In this document: positions 48,124 to 57,560 of the stretch, piece after piece | Layout of the letters: each line of letters starts with the position of its first letter | How positions within the stretch are numbered: the stretch's first letter is position 1 | Source of the DNA: Anaeromyces robustus | Lineage: Eukaryota; Neocallimastigomycota; Neocallimastigomycetes; Neocallimastigales; Neocallimastigaceae | DNA: 58,326 bases | NCBI GenBank assembly: GCA_002104895.1 | Contig: MCFG01000416.1 | Coordinates: forward strand, 1 to 58,326 | Reading direction: 5' to 3' | Notes under the pieces: model-generated | What the model saw: only the letters and a program-made list of their open reading frames with translations | Told to the model about the DNA's origin: nothing | The model's database searches: none | Program-made: the position numbers and the translations under genes

Positions 48124-49264
48124 TTATAAAAATTTATTATAAGAATATTTATAAAAATATATAAAAATTTATTATAAGAATATTTATAAAAATATATAAA
48201 AATTTATTATAAGAATATTTATAAAAATATATAAAAATTTATTATAAGAATATTTATAAAAATATATAAAAATTTATTATAAGAATATTTATAAAAATAT
48301 ATAAAAATTTATTATAAGAATATTTATAAAAATATATAAAAATTTATTATAAGAATATAATATTTATAAAAATATATAAAAATTTATTATAAGAATATTT
48401 ATAAAAATATATAAAAATTTATTATAAGAATATTTATAAAAATATATAAAAATTTATTATAAGAATATTTATAAAAATATATAAAAATTTATTATAAGAA
48501 TATTTATAAAAATATATAAAAATTTATTATAAGAATATTTATAAAAATATATAAAAATTTATTATAAGAATATTTATAAAAATATATAAAAATTTATTAT
48601 AAGAATATTTATAAAAATATATAAAAATTTATTATAAGAATATTTATAAAAATATATAAAAATTTATTATAAGAATATTTATAAAAATATATAAAAATTT
48701 ATTATAAGAATATTTATAAAAATATATAAAAATTTATTATAAGAATATTTATAAAAATATATAAAAATTTATTATAAGAATATTTATAAAAATATATAAA
48801 AATTTATTATAAGAATATTTATAAAAATATATAAAAATTTATTATAAGAATATTTATAAAAATATATAAAAATTTATTATAAGAATATTTATAAAAATAT
48901 ATAAAAATTTATTATAAGAATATTTATAAAAATATATAAAAATTTATTATAAGAATATTTATAAAAATATATAAAAATTTATTATAAGAATATTTATAAA
49001 AATATATAAAAATTTATTATAAGAATATTTATAAAAATATATAAAAATTTATTATAAGAATATTTATAAAAATATATAAAAATTTATTATAAGAATATTT
49101 ATAAAAATATATAAAAATTTATTATAAGAATATTTATAAAAATATATAAAAATTTATTATAAGAATATTTATAAAAATATATAAAAATTTATTATAAGAA
49201 TATTTATAAAAATATATAAAAATTTATTATAAGAATATTTATAAAAATATATAAAAATTTATTA
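48124..49264. repeat. 35-bp minisatellite, about 32 units
   Basis: Near-identical 35-bp units run head to tail; a unit reads ATTTATTATAAGAATA, then TTTATAAAAATATATAAAA. One unit near 48355 carries a 5-base insertion (AATAT to AATATAATAT). All other units keep the exact 35-bp period. Confidence 0.96.
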
Positions 49265-49620
49265 AAAGAATATTTATTATAAGAATATTGTTAATATTTA
49301 TTATAAAAATATTTATTATAAAAATATATAAAAATTTATTATAAGAATATTTATTATAAGAATATTGTTAATATTTATTATAAAAATATTTATTATAAGA
49401 ATATTGATAAAATTTATTATAAGAATATTTATTATAAGAATCTATAAAAATTTATTATAAGAATATTTTTATATAAAGTATTAATAAAATTTAAGATATT
49501 AATAAAATATTTATAATTTATTATAAGATATTAATAAAATATTGATAATATAAGAATAATTTTTAATATATTTATTATTATGTTTTAAGATATTAATAAA
49601 TATTATAAAGAAGTTTTATT
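49265..49620. repeat. Degenerate edge of the 35-bp minisatellite
   Basis: Fragments of the same unit (TTTATTATAAGAATAT, ATATTGTTAATATTT) appear in irregular order and length, fading into unique sequence. This is the decayed border of the homogenised array. Confidence 0.8.
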
Positions 49621-49714
49621 TAGTATTAATATTTAAGGAATAAAAGGTTTAAAAATTTGGATTTGGAAATAATGAGTATTTTAGGGAATAATATATTAAA
49701 CATCTAAATAAGAG

Positions 49715-49785
49715 GCGTTAATAGTATAGAGGTAGAATATTTGCCTTCCAAGCAAATGGCCCGGGTTCGATTCCCGGTTAACGCA
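49715..49785 (+). tRNA. tRNA-Gly(UCC)
   Basis: Folds as a 71-nt tRNA. The 7-bp acceptor stem is GCGTTAA with TTAACGC, discriminator A. Anticodon stem TTTGC/GCAAA closes loop CTTCCAA, anticodon TCC. T arm CCGGG-TTCGATT-CCCGG. Box B GGTTCGATTCC is intact. A TTTTTT run at about 49791 is the Pol III terminator. No intron and no encoded CCA. Confidence 0.95.
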
Positions 49786-50189
49786 CTGAGTTTTTTATAA
49801 TTTCTTATAAATAAGAATTATATAATTGAAAATTATATATTTAAATGATTATTTTATCATTATATTTATTTTTATTTTATTTGTTATTTATTACTATAAC
49901 AACCTGGTAAATTAAGTCACAATGTTACAATTATAATCCCCGATATCTCTATCAATTCTTTTGTTATGATTCATGACAATTGAAAATAGTGTTAATAAGA
50001 TTTATATTTTAATTATTTTGAAATATAAAAATTAAAAATAATATAAATTAAATGATAAATTAAAAAAAAATATTTCAGGTTAAATTTATTAAATTTTATT
50101 ATTTTTTATATATATTGTATATATTATAAATATTTATTTTATTAAATAAAAAAAACACAAAATTACAATATTATATTTATATTATTATT

Positions 50190-50297
50190 TTATAAATTTT
50201 CAAAAAAAGATTTTAATATTATTTTTATTAATGTAATCATTAATTTCGAAACTAATGTTCTTAATAGCTTTACTTTTAATAGAAAAATCTTCAAAAC

Positions 50298-50379
<82 letters not shown>

Positions 50380-50520
50380 CTCATTATTATTAATTTCATT
50401 ATTATTAATTTCATTATTAATTATTAAAGAATGGTTATATTCATTATTTTCTACAAAATTAATATTATTATTCGTATCATAATTCCTTTCAGAAAGAAAC
50501 TATTATTTATGTTATTATCA
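50190..50520 (-). pseudogene. Asn-rich coding-like fragment, no clear start
   Basis: On the minus strand a frame reads ERNYDTNNNINFVENNE, then repeated EINNN, a TTA microsatellite read as Asn (50299-50376), then KSFEDFSIKSKAIKNIS and a stop near 50207. There is no start codon, and a frame break lies upstream near 50490. This resembles the Asn-rich ends of genes in A+T-rich genomes and may be a gene remnant or one exon. Product unknown. Confidence 0.35.
50299..50376. repeat. (TTA)n microsatellite
   Basis: About 26 TTA units inside the Asn-rich fragment. Confidence 0.93.
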
Positions 50521-50589
50521 TTTTTAAGGAAGTTACTGACATTAATATTGATAAATGGTAGAAAATAATTAATCAAATATTAATAATAA

Positions 50590-51181
50590 TCAATCTAATA
50601 CAATACTTGTTACAAATTTACAAATTTACTTTCTGAAAACCAAAGAGAAAATGGTAATAATGAAGATAAAGAAATAAAGTGAGAACATATACCATATGAA
50701 CTAAATATTTTCATAGAATCTTTATTATTGTCATTAAAATTTTCAGAAAATAAATTAATCATAAATTAAATATTAAATTATAAAAATTTTAATATTATCA
50801 TTATCAAAATCATCATTAAAACTTTTATTGAGGGTTTTCATTTAAATTTTTCTATTTTGTATTTTCGTAACCAATTAAATCATAATTACTTATTTCTTAC
50901 TCTTGATGCAACAGAAGACTTTCGTTTTCTATTTTAGATCATTTACAATTTAAATATCTGACATTTTTAATATTTAGTTATATTATCATATTGAAAGTGC
51001 CCGAATTTGTGATGCCAAAGTTCTTTACTTATATCCATTCAGATTATCTTTTTAATTGTCATTTACTCTAACATAATTAATAGACTGGAATTCTAACAAT
51101 GTAGTGCTTTCATTTACATTTGATTAATGGTGAAAAATCAACTAAAGAAGATTTCAGATATGAAATACAAATTTTTATTAA
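50590..51181 (+). pseudogene. Broken coding-like segments, frameshifted
   Basis: Short open stretches with protein-like composition (NQRENGNNEDKEIK, HIPYELNIFIESLLLSL, ESARICDAKVLYLYPF, STKEDFRYEIQIFIN) lie in different plus-strand frames with stops between. They are probably the front part of the decayed ORF that follows. No family recognised. Confidence 0.35.
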
Positions 51182-51859
51182 TGTTTAGAGAGTAGAAATA
51201 TCATTGAATTTGACATATTCTCCAGTGATTGTTCCTTCGAATATCCTAATATCATAAAACTACAAACTGAATTATTAGCATACTTATTTTACTGTGAAAG
51301 TTTTTTTAAACAATTTTATCAAAAGTCATATGTTCAAAACATCCCATGTTATATGTCCAAAGGAAACACTTAATTAATGCTTTCATTAGATAAATCTTAG
51401 GGTTATAAACTTTTGATTTACCAGTTTATATCTTTTTATTTCAAGTGTTTTGAAATTATCTTTGATTTTCCTAAGTATTCATCTGGATGACTTCTTTTGT
51501 TTGATTTTTATCAAACTCTTATTTCAAAACCTAAAAAAATTTAAAATGATATATTTAATTTATTATCATTTCAAGTACTTAAGTTAAAAAATTAAGACTC
51601 TTAAAGTGAAATAGTTAAAACAAATATTACTCTTCCAGAAGGAAAGTGATCGCCTTAAGTAATTTTGAATTTTGTTACAGAAAATTAGAAATATGTTTCA
51701 AACCAGAAGCTTCATAAAATTCATTGAATTTGACTATTCATTAGAGGTTCAAGCACTCATAAATTCGACAAAAGTAATAAGGAACTCGAAGAGACCATTA
51801 TAGTACAAGTATATACTAATTCTGTCGTTGTCAATAATTTATCATATTATTTTATTTGA
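51182..51859 (+). pseudogene. Decayed 225-codon ORF with 11 in-frame stops
   Basis: One plus-strand frame keeps protein-like sequence over 225 codons with no net frameshift, for example LESRNIIEFDIFSSDCSFEY, FFKQFYQKSYVQNIPCYM and STHKFDKSNKELEETIIVQV. It is interrupted by eleven stops of all three types. The frame ends with TGA at 51857. I do not recognise the family. Point mutation rather than indels destroyed it. Confidence 0.45.
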
Positions 51860-52122
51860 TGTATAATATTTTTCATATAATAATGTTTATTATTACCAAG
51901 CCACAATTAGTTTATAAATAATTATATACTTACCATATACTCATTAAAAATTAAACCTTAAAGATATCATTAATCAAATTATTATTTATATGCTTTTACC
52001 TTTAAATTAATAATTGGAGTATATTTAATTCTCTTTATATTTTTAATAATAATAATAAATAATAATAAAAAATAATAAAAATTTATCGTAATATTTATTT
52101 TTATGATATTTAAGAAAAATAA
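51860..52122. other. Flank after the decayed ORF
   Basis: A 15-base word, CAAGCCACAATTAGT (51897-51911), recurs at 38820-38834 near the other decayed ORF. The rest is A+T-rich without features. Confidence 0.5.
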
Positions 52123-52194
52123 TGCCTATTGACGGAATCGAACCACCGACCTTCGCTTTACAAGAGCGACGCTCTACCACTAAGCCAAACAGGC
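52123..52194 (-). tRNA. tRNA-Thr(UGU), copy 1
   Basis: A 72-nt tRNA on the minus strand. Acceptor GCCTGTT pairs with AATAGGC (one G-U pair), discriminator A. Anticodon stem TCGCT/AGCGA closes loop CTTGTAA, anticodon TGT. Box B GGTTCGATTCC. A TTTTT run follows on the minus strand. Identical to the two further copies in this window. Confidence 0.95.
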
Positions 52195-54104
52195 ATTTGT
52201 TGCTTGGCTGTTACAATATTCCCATAAATACACATTATTTCTAAATCCATATTTTTGAACCTTTTATTCTTTATAAACTAATATTAAATAAAACATCTTT
52301 ATAATATTTATTAATATTTTAAAATATAATAATTTTTTTAATATCTTATAATAAATTTTATATATAATAAATAATATTTTAAATAATATTTTATTAAATT
52401 TTATAATAGTTATTTTATCAATATCAAATATTTTACAATACTTTATTAATATGTTTTATTCTTTTTTTTATAAGATAATAATTACATTTATTTAAGATAT
52501 TGAATTTATATAAGATATTAATAAGCTTTATTTAAAATATTAATAAGGATATAGAATTTATTATAACAATAATTATTAATATTTCTATTATTAATCTTTA
52601 ATAAATTTAATATCTTAATATAATTATAATAATAAATATTTATAATATATATAATATAATTATAATTTAAATAATAATTTAAATAATAATTTTTATTCAT
52701 TTTTTTCCCTTTTACCTTATTCTTTCCCTCCAACTTAAAAACCCTGGACAAATACAGAAATAAATATTCTGTATATTATTTAAATAAGATAAAATAAATA
52801 AATTAATAAATGAATTATTTATAAAATAAATTTCTGTATAAAAGTATAATATTTATTTTTAATTTTTATTTAAAACACTAAATAGATTAATAAAAGTATT
52901 TAATAATTAGAATATAAAATATTAATAAATAAAAATTACAATCAATATTAAAATAAATCTTAGAATATATTATTTAGAATAATGAATTATATTATAAAAT
53001 AAATAATAATAATAATTAAATTAATTAAATAAATGAATAATAATAACAATAGTCGAAAGACTATAATAATAAAAATACATGTATTAAAAAAGGAGGATAA
53101 TTTTCTTTCTTTTATAAAACGATCAATAATTTGTATCTAAAAATAAAAATAATAAATAAAAAGTAGATTAAACAAAAGATTATTTTATTTTTAATTTTAT
53201 TGAATCTGTGTAATAATTATTTGTTATAAAGTTATATATTTATTGTTTATGAATATACTATTTCCTACATCATGAATAATACGATATTCCCTTAAATATT
53301 CATTATTTCTTAAACCCTAATTTTAAATATTTATTATAAAATATATATAATTATTTAAGAGTATTAATAAAGTATTATTAATATTTGGTATATAATTAGT
53401 AAAATATTAATAAAGCAACATTATTAAGATGTTTCATTTAATATTAATTCATTAAGAATAAAAAAATTCATATTAAATATATTAATAAGATATATTTAAG
53501 TATAATATAATAGAAAATATATATTTAATAATATATAATCATTAATATTTAAATAAATTTTATTAATAAACAATAAACAGTATTTTAATAATATTTTATT
53601 AATTATTAATTAAAAGGATGGTTAAGAGTCTTTAGTATTATTCATATATTTATTAATAATAAAGATTTATAATAAAGATTTATAATTGAATAAAGTATTT
53701 TATTTGTTAAATAAATATTAAAAAAGTATTAATACGTCTTATTAATATTCTTGTAACAAATAATAATTTATAATGATTTTATCAATTTTTCACTTTTTCT
53801 CTATTTTTTCTTCCAATATTAAAATCCTGGACGAATAAGGAATAATTATATTCTGTATATTGTATAAATAAAATAGAATAATATTGATTAATTAAAATAA
53901 AATGAAATATTTAAAACATATATATTTAATCCAGAAGTTAAATGTATTTCAGTATAAAAATATATTAATTTATTTAAATTTTATTTAAAACATTAAAAAT
54001 AGATTAAATAATGTATTTAATGTTAATTGATTAAATAAAATACGTATAATACTGATGAAATATTAAAAAAATAATACTAATAAATTCACGAACGAAAAAA
54101 TAAA
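52195..54104. other. Duplicated, gene-free spacer between tRNA-Thr copies 1 and 2
   Basis: Two related segments are visible. A block with CCTGGACAAATACAGAAAT (about 52743) recurs as CCTGGACGAATAAGGAAT (about 53827), each followed by ATTCTGTATATT. A tRNA 5'-flank block recurs at about 53281 (ATATTCCCTTAAATATTCAT) without a tRNA, so one tRNA copy appears lost. A small GAAA-loop hairpin (ATAGTC/GACTAT) lies near 53051. Confidence 0.6.
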
Positions 54105-54176
54105 TGCCTATTGACGGAATCGAACCACCGACCTTCGCTTTACAAGAGCGACGCTCTACCACTAAGCCAAACAGGC
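54105..54176 (-). tRNA. tRNA-Thr(UGU), copy 2
   Basis: Identical over all 72 nt to copy 1, with anticodon TGT. A TTTTTT terminator follows on the minus strand. Its 5' flank (right side, to about 54240) matches in reverse complement the left flank of copy 3. Confidence 0.95.
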
Positions 54177-54244
54177 ACTCGTTGCTTATCAAACAAAATA
54201 TTCTTTTAAATATTTATTATTTTCTAATCCAAATTTTAAATATT

Positions 54245-54878
54245 AAGTTTCCTAACGGATTGTCTTTTTAATTTAAATTAATGTTCGAATAAGTAATTAT
54301 ATAATTTTAAAATAGTTTATAATTAATTTATATTTAAATAATTATTAAAGAATCGTAATTTAAAATAACACAATGTTTATTCAATAATAATAACACTTTT
54401 AATATTAATTTTTAATAATAAATTTTATTTAAAAATATAATATTGATAAATAATAATATATAACAATATAATTCAGGTGTTAATAACCTTACAAATAGCA
54501 TTAAATATAACTTAATGTTATTTTCTTTTATACTATGTAAGTTTGATAATAATAATATAAATTATTAATACATTAATTTGATACATTTAACGTGATACGT
54601 TAACGTATAATATAATTAATTATTGTAATATAAATAAGATATTCATATTAAATTATAATAGAATTTAATATATATAAATAATATTAATATTAAAATATTA
54701 CATTAGATTATTTAAATAATCTTATAATATTTAAAATAGTATAAAAAATAATTAATATATATAATTATTATAAGAAATTATTACTAATTATTATAATAAA
54801 TAATAATTTTAATATTAGGTATCAATATATTTGAAATTGTTAAGATATCAACTGCATTTGATATCTTAACAATTAATG
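54245..54878. repeat. Tandem segmental duplication, unit 1
   Basis: A roughly 635-bp unit starting TAAGTTTCC and ending in a hairpin. It shares ordered blocks with the next unit: AATAACACAAT, TTCAGGTGTTAATAACC, the palindrome ATACGTTAACGTAT (54595-54608) and AGATTATTTAAATAATCT. It ends with a perfect 17-bp stem (54835-54851 with 54858-54874, loop CTGCAT). Confidence 0.85.
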
Positions 54879-54879
54879 T

Positions 54880-55570
54880 TAAGTTTCCAACTGGATTAAT
54901 TTCTAATTTAAATAAGTCTACTAGGTCGAATGACTAATTATATAGTTTTTATAATTAAATAGTTTTATAATTAAATACTATTTAAATAATAACTAAATTA
55001 ATTGCAATTCAAATAACACAATATTTATTTAATAATAATAATAACACTTTAAATATTAACTTTTTAATAATAAATTTTATTTAAAAATAAGATATTGATA
55101 ATATTAATACAACTATATAATTCAGGTGTTAATAACCTTACAAAGAACATTAAATATAACTTAATGTTATGTTCTTTTATACTTTGTAAGTTTGATAATA
55201 ATAATATAAAATATAATATAAAATATTAATACATTAATTTAATACATTAATTTAATGTGATACGTTAACGTATAATATAATTAATATTTTGTAATATAAT
55301 AAGTTATTAATATCGATATTAAATAGTAATAAAATTAATATATTATTCAATATAATTGAATATATATAAATAATATATATATTAAAATATATTATTAGAT
55401 TATTTAAATAATCTTAAATTATAATATTTAAAATAAAATATTATAATAATAATTACTATATATAATTATTATAAAAAATTATTAATAATTATTATAATAA
55501 ATAATGATATTATATATCAAAGTAATTGAAATTATAAATTCTAATTTCAATTGCACTTGATGTCTTGACA
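54880..55570. repeat. Tandem segmental duplication, unit 2
   Basis: Second unit of the same duplication, slightly longer. It carries the palindrome ATACGTTAACGTAT at 55260-55273 and a stem CTTACAAAG/CTTTGTAAG at 55137-55190. In unit 1 the matching region (54488-54541) has CTTACA/TGTAAG. The closing hairpin is degenerate here. Confidence 0.82.
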
Positions 55571-55635
55571 ATTAAAATTTTGGATTAGGAAACAATAAAT
55601 ATTTAAAGGAATATTTATTTTGACAAGCAACAAGT

Positions 55636-55707
55636 GCCTGTTTGGCTTAGTGGTAGAGCGTCGCTCTTGTAAAGCGAAGGTCGGTGGTTCGATTCCGTCA
55701 ATAGGCA
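55636..55707 (+). tRNA. tRNA-Thr(UGU), copy 3
   Basis: Identical to copies 1 and 2 but on the plus strand. Its flanks are also inverted relative to copy 2, so the two tRNAs bound the tandem duplication as an inverted repeat. A TTTTTT terminator lies at about 55711. Confidence 0.95.
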
Positions 55708-55782
55708 TTTATTTTTTCTTTCGTAAAATTTTATATAAGTAATAATTCTTTTTATATTTAATAATTTTTAATATAAGTAATA

Positions 55783-56115
55783 CTTTTTTTTATTTTTAAT
55801 ATTTTTTTTTTTTATTTTTAATATTTTTTTTTTATTTTTAATATTTTTTTTTTATTTTTAATATTTTTTTTTATTTTTAATATTTTTTTTTTTTATTTTT
55901 AATATTTTTTTTTTTTATTTTTAATATTCTTTTTTTATTTTTAATATTTTTTTTTTTTTTATTTTTAATATTTTTTTTTTATTTTTAATATTCTTTTTTT
56001 TTTTATTTTTAATATTCTTTTTTTTTTTTATTTTTAATATTCTTTTTTTTTTTATTTTTAATATTCTTTTTTTTATTTTTAATAAATTTTTTTTATTTTT
56101 TATAATTTTTAATAT
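55783..56115. repeat. T-rich tandem repeat (TTTTTATTTTTAATATT)n
   Basis: About 14 imperfect units of roughly 20 bp, each a long T run followed by ATTTTTAATATT. One strand is almost purely T and A with T dominant. Later units carry an ATATTC variant, so variants spread locally. Confidence 0.9.
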
Positions 56116-56381
56116 TTTTTATCTAAAAAAATTACTAAAGTATAAATTTTATTTTTATCATAGAAAATTTATACAAAATGTATATAAAATATTTCATCAT
56201 CATTAATTTCGTACATTCTTTTTTTAATTATTTTCTAAATTTTATTCAGCTTCATAACCGAAATCAATAGCGGATTTATTTGGATATATATTACAGTCTA
56301 CACTAATATACGGCGAAAAGCTACGAAAAGGGAGGCAAAAATTGAAGGTCTTGCATACACGGTTCAACAAAAAAATACCAG

Positions 56382-56464
56382 TGCCGGAAGCGAGATTCGA
56401 ACTCGCGCTTCTTTCGAAAACGCATCTTGAGTGCGCCGCCTTAGACCAACTCGGCCATCCCGGC
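56382..56464 (-). tRNA. tRNA-Leu(CAA)
   Basis: An 83-nt class II tRNA on the minus strand. Acceptor GCCGGGA pairs with TTCCGGC, discriminator A. Anticodon stem GCGCA/TGCGT closes loop CTCAAGA, anticodon CAA. A long variable arm and T arm GCGAG-TTCGAAT-CTCGC follow. No intron interrupts the anticodon loop. A T7 run ten or so bases downstream terminates transcription. Confidence 0.94.
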
Positions 56465-57105
56465 TTTCTTGTTTGAATTGGCAATATTGATTTATTAAAT
56501 AATAAAATAATATTTTAGCAGATTTTTAAACAATTAATATCAAATTAAAAGTAAAATTATAAAAATACCAGATATTTAAAATAATAAAACTTATTAATAT
56601 TTAAATTATGTAAATAAAAATGTAAAAAAGAATAATTATTTATTTTATTGTTTAGAAAATATTCCTAATTACAGGTAATATTTATATAATAATAAATTAA
56701 TTACATAGATTAACATTATTATTTCTTTTATATACTAGAATTTAAAATTGATACTAATTAACTTAACTATATATTAATAATAATTTACTTGTTTAATATT
56801 TGATTGCAATAACCTAATAAATACATAATATTTATTTACTTTAAATATAAATAAATTGAATTAACATTTTAATGTTTATCTACTATTTTTTATTAAAAAC
56901 TTAATAATAAGGTGGATTTATTAATTATAAATTTAATTAATAAAATATTGTTATGTATTAATACATAAAAAATACTAAAAAATATAAATAAATAATACTT
57001 TTTCTTTCTTATATTATATAAAACCATAGTTCTAAATTATTAAATATAATTAAAATATACAAAAAATATATAAAAATACCAGTTTTAATAAATTATTCAA
57101 AATAT
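56465..57105. other. Gene-free A+T-rich stretch
   Basis: No gene or RNA recognised. The word ATAAAAATACCAG occurs near 56560 and 57073. Confidence 0.5.
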
Positions 57106-57485
57106 ATATAAAGTTATTAAATTTAATTAAAGAATACAAAAAAAACATAAAATTATTAAATTTAATTAAAGAATACAAAAATTACATAAAATTATTAAAT
57201 TTAATTAAAGAATACAAAAAAAACATAAAATTATTAAATTTAATTAAAGAATACAAAAATTACATAAAATTATTAAATTTAATTAAAGAATACAAAAAAA
57301 ACATAAAATTATTAAATTTAATTAAAGAATACAAAAATTACATAAAATTATTAAATTTAATTAAAGAATACAAAAAAAACATAAAATTATTAAATTTAAT
57401 TAAAGAATACAAAAATTACATAAAATTATTAAATTTAATTAAAGAATACAAAAATTACATAAAATTATTAAATTTAATTAAAAGC
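57106..57485. repeat. 39-bp tandem repeat with 78-bp higher-order pattern
   Basis: About ten 39-bp units containing TTATTAAATTTAATTAAAG and ATACAAAAA. Units alternate between an AAAAAAAAC form and an AAAAATTAC form, giving a 78-bp dimer. The last two units are both of the second form. Degenerate copies follow to about 57560. Confidence 0.93.
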
Positions 57486-57560
57486 TACAAAAAATTATAA
57501 AATTTTACAAAAAAATACAAAAGCTACATAAAATTATAAAATTTTTAAAAAAAATACAAA

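Noticed and set aside
48124-49264. CRISPR-like array
   Set aside because: Units abut with no spacers, and the host is eukaryotic.
51182-51859. Functional gene using a reassigned stop code, as in rumen ciliates
   Set aside because: All three stop codons occur inside the frame, and the other genes here use the standard code.
56242-56484. 80-aa minus-strand frame starting MPIQTRKPGWPSWSKAAH
   Set aside because: Its first half is the translated tRNA-Leu, a common spurious ORF. The second half is mentioned only as a possible fragment.
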